From Funneliformis mosseae (taxonomy: Eukaryota > Glomeromycota > Glomeromycetes > Glomerales > Glomeraceae), in assembly GCA_910592005.1 (NCBI GenBank), contig CAJVPP010001906.1, positions 1 to 17,273 on the forward strand: a stretch of 17,273 bases of DNA, read 5' to 3'. Shown piece by piece: positions 1-9,309 of this stretch (its first letter is position 1; every line of letters starts with the position of its first letter). The notes under the pieces were generated by a model. It was not told where the DNA came from. It made no database searches and saw only the letters and a list, made by a program, of their open reading frames with translations. The translations under genes and the position numbers were made by a program.

Positions 1-107
1 AGATTTTTATTGCATTTTAGTTTTTGATGTTATTAGATTAAAATGTATTAAGCTTTTAATTTTAGTCAAAAATTTCTTAGAATCTGATTTTTCTAGAAAT
101 ACTCCTA
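1..107 (-). mobile_element. MITE copy 1, cut by window edge
   Basis: Bases 1-97 are close to the reverse complement of 1251-1347, and the similarity continues less strictly to base 107, where a TA follows (108-109) as in the complete copy at 1240-1396. Only one arm and the central spacer are inside the window; the other arm would lie to the left of base 1. No coding capacity is seen. It is the same family as the copy at 1240-1396, in opposite orientation. Confidence 0.8.
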
Positions 108-109
108 TA

Positions 110-1200
110 TAATAATCAGGAAATAATATGATAATTAAAATGTTATATAATAACTAGAAGGAAATACAATAATCAAAATGTGATATAGATAAATTATAAG
201 ACTTATAATCATAAATACAGAAGTTATTAAAAAAAGAAAATAACTAAAGAACTTTTAGATTAAGAAGAAGAAAAAGAAGAAAACTAATAAATATGCATAA
301 ATATTACATAAAGACTTAAATGAAAGAAACTAACAAATTGGGACTATTAAATACTTGTATAATATATATTATTAAAAAAGGAAATTAGTAGAAATATTAA
401 AGGGAAGATAAAAATATACTTAAATATAAAAGAAAAGAAAAAATTATTATGAGAATTGAAGAAATAAAAGGAAATGAAATAATAATTAGTGAAGTTAAAG
501 AAATATTTAAAATAAAAAATAATGATATTATAAAAATGCATAATAAATATATAATGGAATACATAATAATTTTAGAAATAGTGAATGAGAAAAAAATATA
601 AGAAAGAAATAGGAAATAGAATTAAAATAAAGTTAGAAATAGGGAAATTGATGAAATATTAGAATTTATAATTGAAAAATGATAATGAAAAGATATAATA
701 AAATGTTAGGAATAAAGTAAAAAAATAGTGAAATAATAGAAAAGAATAATAATACAATGATGTAAAAATAGAAATTATTTAAATAAAATAAGAAATAAGA
801 AAAGGAATAGGGATTAAAGAAAATAGAAATTAGAATTAGAAAATTAAGTTTAAAATTAATAAGAAAAAGAATGTGATTAAAGAAAAGATTTATAAATTAA
901 TTGATATTAATTTTATAAATAAAGATAAAAATTATTTTAATAAAAATTAGATAATAATACATTGATTATTAGAATTATATATAAATATTAAATCTTATAT
1001 AATAAATATGAAATTAATAATTAAATATTATAATTTGTTATTTGAATTATTTGAAACTAATATTTGAATTAATTATATAATAGAATAATATCTAGGAAAA
1101 TAAAATTATAATAATTTAATAATAATTAATAAGAAAAATGTTATAAAAATATTTAATGTTTTATAATTTAATATATATATATATTTGATAAAGGTAATAA
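110..1200. other. C-depleted, purine-rich low-complexity DNA
   Basis: No gene is supported here. The + strand is rich in A and G and almost lacks C: by hand count 361-1200 holds about 8 C against about 95 G. Short runs such as AAGAAGAAGAAAAAGAAG (262-279) give polypurine tracts. The minus-strand open frame at 347-541 translates to a Phe/Ile/Tyr-rich string, which is what AT-rich C-poor DNA gives by chance. The similar stretch at 1555-1830 lies beyond the second MITE, so the bias is not strictly confined by the MITE pair. Confidence 0.7.
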
Positions 1201-1512
1201 TACATGATATATAATTGATGATGATAACAACACATGATATGAGAGTGTTTCTAAGAAAATCAGGTTCTGAGAAATTTTTGACTAAAATTAAGAGCTTAAT
1301 ACATTTTGATTTAATAACATCAAAAACTAAAATGCAATAAAAATCTCAATTTTGCTAAAAAATTCCCGGAACCTGATTTTCCTAGCAATCAACCCATATA
1401 TAATTGATGATAGCAAATAACAAATAATATATAATTAATAACAACAACAATATATATATATAATAGATGATGACAACAACATATATTATATAATTAATAA
1501 TAAAATAACACA
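1195..1512. repeat. Degenerate ~30-bp tandem repeat
   Basis: Loose tandem copies of a unit resembling CATGATATATAATTGATGAT followed by GATAACAACA lie on both sides of the MITE at 1240-1396. The clearest are at 1203-1232, 1397-1430 and 1455-1485. Later copies drift into TA-rich and ATAATAA strings. The array was interrupted by the MITE, and an uninterrupted unit serves as an internal empty-site reference. Number of copies and exact period are approximate. Confidence 0.6.
1240..1396 (+). mobile_element. 157-bp palindromic MITE with TA duplication
   Basis: Two inverted arms, 1251-1289 (starting CTAAGAAAATCAGGTTC) and 1348-1385 (ending GAACCTGATTTTCCTAG), flank a ~58-bp spacer. Weaker pairing extends outward to termini TGAGAGTG and CAACCCA. 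A TA lies on each side (1238-1239 and 1397-1398). Deleting the element plus one TA restores CATGATATATAATTGATG, the same string present in the neighbouring tandem unit at 1203-1220, which independently fixes the ends. No ORF is present, so this is a non-autonomous element, probably mobilised by a Tc1/mariner-class transposase given the TA target. Family assignment is inference; the repeat structure is directly visible. Confidence 0.82.
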
Positions 1513-3094
1513 CGATGAAAATTTAATGATAATAATAAAATAATTGAACAGAAGGTTTAATACTTAACTATAAAAAAAATAAGATAACTGAGAAAATAAG
1601 AAATTATGGAAAGAAAAGAGAAAATATATAAAAGAAAGGAATGACTAAAGTAATATTATAATAATTTGGAAAAATAAGAAATACTAAATAGAAATAAGAA
1701 ATATCTAGAAAAAAATATAAAAAGAAATCATATAGAAATGGAATTAGATTAATAATATTAGAAATAATAATAAAGATTGATTTTTGAATAAATAAAAATT
1801 TAATTTGTAAAACAAATTTACTTAATGATAAATAACAGGAATGCATTAAGCAAATATAGCTCTTATTGAACTCACAAATGTTATATATTTATAAAATACA
1901 GGTTTTAACAATTACAGCATTTATATTTTTTTGGTAAATTTTGAAGATTTTAATTTTTTAAAAAAATTGAAGAAAACTAATGTTTCTGTAGATTCTGAGA
2001 TCATCATTTTTTAAGTAAACTAATATTTTTTAAATTCTTGAGGTTTTCAATATTTTGATTGATGATAAGAGAATGCTGGTTTATTAATAAAAAATAACTT
2101 TTTTTTAAATTCTGGAGAACTTCTACACTTAGATTTAATGTAGGTTTTTTAAAGAACATACATATTAAATTTTTTAAATTAAATAAAGATAAATTATAGT
2201 AAATTTTGGTATTATTATTAAATAATTGCTTTGAAGTACTTGTTACAATTCCTTTACCAATTTAACTCATTTTATTTAACAAACTATAATAAATAATTAT
2301 ACAATATTTGATATATAACTGGAATTTTAAAATGTTTTCAAATAAAATTTATTTATAATAAAATATATTTATTATAATACAAATAAAAAATAAATTTCTA
2401 CAATTGACTACTTTTTTATATTTTGATTATTTATCAGTTAACCAAATAAGGGTGCCCCTGCGTGTTACTCAAGAGATATAGTGGAATCTGAAAAAAATTG
2501 AAAGATCATTAGCGGCAATGCCAAAAAATTTTAAAGTGAAATTAATTAATTAATTAAAAGGTGACATGAAAAAAAAGTATTAAAGATAAATTTAAAAAAA
2601 TTAAGTAACGATGCTAGCTAACATAGCGAAAAAATAGTCTGATATCGCATATTTTTTTGTTATAGTAATGCATTAAACAAGAAACAACTTCAATCTAAAT
2701 ATTTTAGTATTCATTGATTAACAATTTGGTGAGGCACGATAACAGATTTATACAAGGATAAAAATTACATTTAGATGGAGATTTATAATTATTTGACAGT
2801 TGCACGCTAAATTTTGGATTCGCCTGGAAAAAAAAATGCCATGTTTCCAATTTAGAAGTGAAGTAATAATTTTTAAGATATTTAATTCTTTATAATTTAA
2901 ATTTAATTATCGGTTTTTTTATTTTTTTAAAATAGTTTTATTGTGAAACGTTAAAATAATTGTGCGCCTGCCGATCATCACAATTACCGGTGGCTTAGAA
3001 ATTTGATTAACGTTACATGATGCTACAGCCTGCATTTTTTTTTTTGCTTTCCTCCAAGAATTTTTTAATTTATTACAAATTGAATAAATCAAAA
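1513..3094. other. AT-rich intergenic DNA upstream of kinase
   Basis: 1555-1850 is again purine-rich and C-poor. 1850-2400 is plain AT-rich DNA with A/T runs. From about 2440 the composition becomes mixed, with GC-richer islands such as GGGTGCCCCTGCGTG (2450-2464) and GTGCGCCTGCCGATC (2961-2975), consistent with the promoter and 5' untranslated region of the kinase gene that starts at 3095. No TATA box, RNA gene or transposon end could be assigned with confidence. Confidence 0.5.
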
Positions 3095-5199
3095 ATGCAA
3101 CCTGCCAACAATTCGAATGAGTGGGTTAATTGGATCGAAGAATCTATTTCACGAAAACACATTAAGTATTATGAATACGAACATTTTAGTGATATTCAAG
3201 AGATTGGCATTGGCAGCTTTGGAAAAGTTTATCGTGCAAATTGGAAAGGTTTAAAGCAACATCTTGCGTTAAAATCGTTTCATAACTTTACCAACGCCAC
3301 TATGAAAGCACTTGTTCGTGAGGTAATTACAATACACATAATATATTTCGGTCTATTTCAGTCTGTATAGTTTATAATTAACCTAAATTTTATATTCGCA
3401 ATAATTTTAGCTTGAAATTCAACGGGAAGTAGATTTTCATGATAATATTATCCGCTTTTGTGGGATAACTACTAATCAAGGTAAAACTTCATAATAAAGT
3501 TTATATATCGAATTTTATATTTTGTTTAAATCAAATTATATATATGTTTATATTATTATTTTTTTTTTTCTTTTTAAAAAAAAAAATTAGAAAATAAATT
3601 GAAAAAGTATTTGTTAGTAATGGAGTATGCAGATGGTGGTGCACTTAATAACTATTTGAAGGATAATTTTGATAAACTTACATGGGGAGATAAATACAAC
3701 TTTGCATTTCAGTTGGCAAGTGCTGTGTCATGTTTACATAAAGAACGAATTGTGCATCGTGATTTGGTAAGATTGCTCAATTTCTATCTTTTTGTTTATT
3801 ATTGTTGCTATAATTCATAGTATATCTCTGTAATAGCATTCCGGCAATATATTAATTCGTCAAGGTATTATTAAACTAGCTGATTTTGGATTATCGAAAA
3901 GAATTGAAGCCGCAACTACTCAGTCAAAAATTTTTGGAGTAATTCCTTATGTTGACCCAAAATTTTTCAACAAGCGTAGAGGTGAGAATACATCATCACA
4001 ATTTAAACTTAATGAAAAGAGCGACGTTTACAGTGTTGGCGTGCTCTTTTGGGAGATATCAAGCGGTCGTCCTCCTTTTTATGTTGAAGATGAGCAATAT
4101 GACATTAGTTTAGCTATAGAAATTTCGCAGGGACTTAGGGAAAAGTACATTTCTGGTACACCTAAAGATTATGCGAAAATTTATACTGGTAAATATATTA
4201 AAATTATCAACTTTTAATTACGATTTAAATGGTTTTGATTAATATATTTCTACGTTTTTAGAATGCTGGGATAATGATCCAGAGAATCGTCCATTAATAA
4301 ATCAGGTGGTTGAAAAATTAAATGCAATAATTACAATAACCAACAGGACAGAAGATATCGAAACGAATAATTATGAATCAAAACTTCAACAATCACCAGA
4401 ACTAAAACTTTATTCTTCTAATACATTACAAGGTGAATTATCTCTAATTATTCAAAATTTTGATCAGGTAAATGATCAAATGAATAGTTATGTATCATTA
4501 TCTGAACGACCGCAAATTTCTTCATTACATGAGGAATTATCTCAAAATTTTAATCAGATAAATGTAGACGAACTAGAATCTAATATTGAAGTATCAGATA
4601 TTATTTACGATGATACTATTGAAAGTTTAACGATTACGGAATTTAATAAGGATGACATATTTAATGCCTTAGGAGGATTGCAAAGATATCGAAAATTAAC
4701 TAAAATCAGTTGTAATACTAAAATAAATAGCTTACCAACTCTACCCAACTCCTTGACGGAACTTAATTGCTCTGATACTCCATTAACTATCCTACCAATT
4801 TTACCCAACTCCTTAACGGTACTCTGGTGTTATAAAACTCAAATAAATAGCTTACCAACTTTACCCAACTCCTCAACGAAACTTTATTGCCATGATACTC
4901 CAATAACCAACTTACCAACTTTACCAAACTCCTTAACGGTACTCGACTGTTATAGCACTAAAATAACTATCCTACCAACTTTACCCAACTCCTTAACGGT
5001 GCTCAGATGTTATGATACTAAAATAAATAGTTTACCAACATTACCCAACTCCTTAACGGTACTCGAGTGTTTTAAGACCAAAATAATTAGCTTACCAAAT
5101 GTACCCAATTATCTAACGATTATCCGACCTGAATCTTTAAAAACTCATTACTATAATAATTATCCTACCATATCGAATAACTTCTGTACTATTGCCTAA
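3095..5199 (+). CDS. TKL-type protein kinase with C-terminal LPxLP leucine-rich repeats
   Basis: Predicted exons are 3095-3322, 3411-3480, 3591-3766, 3837-4188 and 4262-5199; all introns are GT-AG (70-110 bases), phases agree, and the product is 587 residues. The kinase domain spans about residues 31-300: glycine loop GIGSFGKVY (38-46), ATP lysine K60 in ALKSF, alpha-C Glu E76, HRDLHSGNIL with D157 and N162, DFG at 174-176, SDVYSVGVLFWE, and ECWDNDPENRP (276-286). All key residues are present, so activity as a Ser/Thr or dual-specificity kinase is likely. A polar linker (about 310-410) leads to leucine-rich repeats of exactly 20 residues starting at 433, 453, 473, 493, 513 and 533, with a partial one at 553 and a degenerate one before 433. 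No signal peptide or membrane segment is seen, so a cytosolic location is inferred. The start at 3095 was chosen because WVNWIEESI and KYYEYEHF just after it resemble the usual N-terminus of these fungal kinases as recalled; an in-frame ATG at 3017 adds only a T-tract-encoded stretch. Substrate and ligand are unknown. Confidence 0.88.
4732..5120 (+). repeat. 60-bp coding tandem repeats (LRR array)
   Basis: Six complete 60-bp units beginning at 4732, 4792, 4852, 4912, 4972 and 5032, plus a diverged seventh from 5092, lie in the last exon of the kinase gene without any indel. Each unit encodes LPxLPNSLTxLxCxxTxIxx. The framework (TTACCAACTTTACCCAACTC and CTTAACGGTACTC) is nearly constant between units, whereas the codon between Leu and Cys differs in every one of the six (Asn, Trp, Tyr, Asp, Arg, Glu). 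High DNA identity between units suggests recent expansion or ongoing homogenisation. The pattern most resembles the 20-residue LPX repeats known from bacterial IpaH/YopM-type proteins, but that is a likeness of form, not proof of descent. Confidence 0.9.
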
Positions 5200-6060
5200 A
5201 TCTTTAACCTTCTACATAACCTTTCTTTAATGAGGGGTAAAGGTAAGATAAGCTTTCATATAATTTAAAGCCCTAATTGTTGAACTGGATTAATTAATCC
5301 TAAGCATCGACGACAAATTTGTGTCCATAATTACATTCATTTAAACTTTGCAATACAATGCCGAAAAAAATAATTTACAAAACAAAAAAGAAAAAGATTT
5401 ATAATTTATATAATATTAATATTAACAATATCAGTTTACTTTAAGAAAGATTAAAGAAAATAACTTTCAAATTGTCTATGTATTATATGCCTATTGATTT
5501 CTTTAAACGCGTAATATTTAATATAATTTCAAATACGAAATTTATTATTTTTTTTGTGAATAAACTTTTATTTCTTTTCAGATAACAAATTTCCTTACTA
5601 TTTTCATTTCCCATTTATACTGTACATTTTATCTCTTAAACAATATAATATTAATTTGAAAGATTGTTTAAAATAATTTGTTTAAATCAATAAAAATTTA
5701 ATGAAGAAACTTATTTGTAACTTAAACATGATGACAACTTTCTTCATATATATTGTGAAAATCTTAAATCAGTTAAATATTATATTGTCTAAATAAATGA
5801 ACCGATAAAGTAATGGTAATGATAATTATATCCATGTTTTCAACTCTTTCTCGCTACACGAGCATTGATATCTTAGTTTCTGGAGTTTAGAATAGAAATA
5901 AGCAAAATTTTGAAACAAATTACGATCCAATGACCAAGAAGCACGAATCCACTAAGTCATATGATGTAATCGACCTATAAAATTTTTATTTGGGACTTTA
6001 AAGTCTTCTCATGAATAATAATAATTCAACCTGATTCGATTATAATTAGAAATTATTGTA
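5200..6060. other. Intergenic DNA after kinase gene
   Basis: AT-rich DNA downstream of the stop codon at 5197-5199, presumably holding the 3' untranslated region and terminator of the kinase gene at its start. There are A/T runs and scattered AATAAA-like strings (for example near 5690), but no site can be singled out as the polyadenylation signal. No ORF, RNA gene or repeat is supported. Confidence 0.5.
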
Positions 6061-6903
6061 ATTAATTTACTAAATAATAATTTATTAGGGATTCGAATAT
6101 AAGCAAAGCAACACAAATAGAAGCGTTGTTAGACCCTGCAAAAACAGATATACATGGATTTATTTTTAAATCAATAATTTGGGAAATTATATTTGGTATG
6201 TCCGATGAACAAATCATCTGCGGCAAAATAACATGCACGAAAGGACCGTATAAAACTTTAAAATTTTCTAAGGGAAAAATGTTATAATGTTGTAAGACAA
6301 GGAACGATTTTGAATAATTATTAGCCATGAAGCACATTTTGATTCATGCTTACGGTAAACTTAAGTTTGTCTTTTATTAATTAAGTCATCATCATGGATA
6401 AATTTTCTAACGAAATAAATTTCTATAGGGATAGAAATAGAGATTTTATAAGTTGTTCGTAAATTATTTCTAGCAAAAGCAAATTACATTCTTATAATGA
6501 ACCAGATGACAACATATTTGCTGATCAGTTAATAGAAATCATTAGGGGATTGATTTGTATTAGGCAGACTCTTCAAGAAACTAATTGGATTTCATAAAAT
6601 TCTCAAATTAATTTGCCATCGACAACCATTTTATTCCGAAGGCCATATAATGGATCAGCAAACCAAAAAAAAATCAAGAAAAACACTATTTGAATGATCT
6701 TTTTATTTTTTATCAATAGTGGATAGATCAAGCAACTAATCTGTTTCATACGGTATATTCACTTAATTACTTGCAAGTTGACTCTTTGAGATAATCAAGC
6801 TAAAATTGAACGTTTTTATGAATAATTTTCCAAAGGATATTTGATTTTAGATCAATTTGACAACTTTTTTTGCTAAAATTCTCTTTTTTTTTTGATGCCG
6901 TAG
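6061..6903. other. Unassigned region with short open stretches
   Basis: No recognisable gene. On the + strand an open stretch from about 6081 to 6287 reads ...KTDIHGFIFKSIIWEI...; the region is also open on the minus strand (6062-6337), so neither strand is favoured. A second + stretch at about 6480-6597 reads KLHSYNEPDDNIFADQLIEI... and ends at TAA. Base composition here is more mixed than in the flanking DNA, which would fit old coding material. I recognise no domain in either. The region lies directly before an elongation-factor pseudogene and may be part of the same decayed block. Confidence 0.3.
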
Positions 6904-7532
6904 GCTGCTTGAGATTATTTATTTATTGCCAGTAAAGGTGAATTTGAAGCTGGTATTTCCAAAGACAGTCAAATTCGTGAACATGCTCAGCTTATACTCT
7001 TGGTGTAAGACATCTTATTGATTGTTGGATAAAATCTGAGCAGAAGAACGTTTCAACGATATCGTTAAAGAAGTTTCTTGCTTGATCAAAAATATTGGTA
7101 TAATCAAAAAAAGTGTTGCTTTTATCCCAATATCCTCCTGGCACGACGACCTGTTGTAAGTATCCTCAAATATGACCTGGTTTAAAGGCGGGTAAAACTA
7201 AAAGAAAGATTTCATGGAAGCTATCGATTCTATTGAACCTCCAAGTTGAACTACCGATAAGCCTCTTCGTCTTCCACTTCAAGCGTTTACAAAATTTGTA
7301 GTCCCAGTAGGTCGTGTCGAAACTGGCGTTATCAAGGCCGGTATGGTTGAAACATTCGCTCTTGTCAGTTTCATTACTGAGGTAAAATCGGTTGAATGCA
7401 TTACGAACAATTAGTTGAAGGATTACCTGGTGAAAACGTTGATTTTAATGTCAAATCGAGAAAATTCGTCGATGTATGTCTGCTCTAATTCTAAGAACGA
7501 CCCAGTTAAGGAAGCTGCTTCCAAGCTCTAAT
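6904..7532 (+). pseudogene. Elongation factor 1-alpha pseudogene (internal fragment)
   Basis: EF1A delivers aminoacyl-tRNA to the ribosome; this copy is dead. Conserved pieces can be read in several frames: IASKGEFEAGISKD then IREHAQL (6928-6993), ERFNDIVKEVSCLIKNIG (around 7044-7098), [20 protein letters not shown] and [19 protein letters not shown] (around 7216-7350), [23 protein letters not shown] (around 7412-7458) and SKNDPVKEAASKL (7490-7529). They match, in order, about residues 108-345 of a typical ~460-residue EF1A, covering the end of the GTPase domain and domain II. At least five frameshifts, in-frame stops and small deletions (for example loss of the YKIGGIGT segment before VPVGR) separate them. 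The GTP-binding P-loop and domain III are absent. No intron is visible between the pieces, which allows a retrocopy origin, though a degraded genomic fragment cannot be excluded. Confidence 0.88.
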
Positions 7533-8840
7533 GAAGGAGAATTGATGAAATTTACCGCTCAAATAAAATATACTCGTTATTCACACAAAGGTTGAACATG
7601 GCGAAACATGCATAAGGCCTCAGCCATTTCATAGTTCCGCATTATTATATTTGAACAGACATCGTACTGTTTGATATTCATTATGTCTATTACGTAGACC
7701 GGAAGATGAGTTAAATCCTGTAAAGTAAATGTTGTATGTCTATTAGTTTTAATGTTCTAATGGATAAAGTTTATTTAACAACAGCTAAAATATTACTCAT
7801 TTAGGTGAATTACATTTATGAATTGTCGTTAGAGGAGTAATTTTGTTGGAGGGGGGGTCGCTTTATGAAATTCGGATGGCTTGTGTCATTTGCAAAATTA
7901 CTTTGAAGTATTAATTTCTATTTGGCGGGATTGATTAGTAATTTATTTGATTTTATCTTCTGCAGTTAAATTTGAACTTCGAGGCAAACTATACAGTATT
8001 TTAATTTAAATGTCAAGATCCCGCCACAACGTCGGCGCTGTCTACGAAAAGATACGATATTGTTCGGATGAATGATAATATAATAAAAATTAACCTTTTT
8101 AGAATAATTGTCCTTTTACATTAAATTTTTACACAATTTTTTTTTTTTTTTTTTTTATAGTATACTATAACTTCGTAGGTGCTACAATTTCAAATTTTTT
8201 TTTTTTGTAATATTACTACTTATGTAACCATACCATCTTAATTATTTAAAAGAATTGTATGTTTGTTTCATTAAAATTTTGATACAAGTTTCTACTTAGT
8301 AGAGACTACCCATTTATCTAATTGTTCAGTGTTTATTTATCCTAAAACTAAAAAATCATAATAATAATAATAAAAAAAAACAAAATAGAAAATATGGAAA
8401 GTTAATCCATTATAATAAGGAAAGCAATTTATCATTCAATCAAAAGGGATTGATTTTGAATATAAAGCTGAAAATTGGTATAAATTCTGTTAAAATATTT
8501 AATAAACTATAACTATTTTGATCTATCATTCGTTAATAATAATATCTTGTGACGTGACTTGATTTTGAATAATTTTTTACATATGAAACTGGAAATACAA
8601 TACACTTTATAAGAGTTTAAGTATTAGTTATATCATTCTTATGATGACTATGCGAAAAATTAAATGACGAGGATTAGATTATTAATATTATTTGTTTGCA
8701 GAAATTAAATTATTTTATAATAATTTTATTTACTTATTATAAAATAATATAATTAAATATTATGTTAAGTTTAAGTTAATAAACATTTAATACCAATGTT
8801 TCTTTCACAACTTTAGTAGCGAGAAAGTTATAATGATATT
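7533..8840. other. Intergenic DNA with T-tracts
   Basis: No gene recognised. Up to about 8060 the composition is mixed (for example AGGGGGGGTCG at 7850-7860 and CCCGCCACAACGTCGGCGCTG at 8020-8040), perhaps decayed coding DNA continuing from the EF1A fragment, but I could not match domain III of EF1A or any other protein. 8110-8210 holds two long T-tracts around the palindrome TATAGTATACTATA (8155-8168). 8340-8840 is AT-rich without ORF. The left end of the Tc1 element whose transposase relic begins near 8841 should lie here, but no terminal repeat could be found. Confidence 0.45.
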
Positions 8841-9111
8841 CAAAAAATTGCAAGTAATTATACTGCTTAAAAATGGTTTTATTTCAAGAGAAATTACCAT
8901 CAAAGTTAGTTATAAAAGTCATATAACTATTTTAAGACTTAAAAAAAATATGAAGAGACTTGTAAAGTTAAAATAAATCAGGTTTAGATCATCCAAGAAA
9001 ACTGAATAAACGAGATGAACATTCTCTTATAAAACATTTAATGACAAAGGAATGTACAACTGTGGTCTACTCAAAAAATCACTAAAAACTTCTGATAATA
9101 GTATTCTGCAA

Positions 9112-9298
9112 AACCAGATCAGATCAGATTTATCCAAATCTGATCTGATCTGATTTTTATTTTTCAGAATCTGAATCTGATCTGAATATGACAGATCTGT
9201 TAAAATTCAGATCAGATCTGAATCTGATGGATCAAATCTCAAATCCAGATCTGATAGATCAGTTTAAATCTAAATCTGATCTGATCTGAATCCAAAAG
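9112..9298. repeat. Left subterminal AGATCTGA-type repeats
   Basis: Many overlapping copies of AGATC, TCTGATC and AGATCTGAATCTGA in both orientations, for example CAGATCAGATCAG at 9115-9127 and ATCTGATCTGATCTGA at 9138-9153. A matching block occurs at the other end of the element (10222-10394). Clustered short motifs next to the terminal repeats are the usual form of hAT transposase-binding subterminal regions; that role is inferred. Confidence 0.8.
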
Positions 9299-9309
9299 CT
9301 TTATTGAAA

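Noticed and set aside
347..541. Minus-strand 64-codon ORF rich in Phe, Ile and Tyr
   Set aside because: Purine-rich, C-poor DNA read on the opposite strand gives such strings by chance; there is no motif.
1604..1846. Minus-strand 80-codon hydrophobic ORF
   Set aside because: Same low-complexity cause; the apparent membrane segments only reflect T-rich codons.
3017..3094. Upstream in-frame ATG extending the first kinase by 26 residues
   Set aside because: The extension is encoded by a T-tract and lacks family similarity; the ATG at 3095 fits the usual start of these kinases.
4605..4808. Minus-strand ORF across the LRR repeats
   Set aside because: Shadow of the repeated coding DNA on the other strand.
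7533..8060. Domain III of EF1A following the pseudogene
   Set aside because: I looked for the expected conserved strings after KEAAS and could not find them in any frame.
8500..8840. Left terminal repeat of the Tc1 element
   Set aside because: Only loose AT-rich resemblance (TTAATAATAATATC, GTGACGTGAC) to the right end was found, not enough to place a border.
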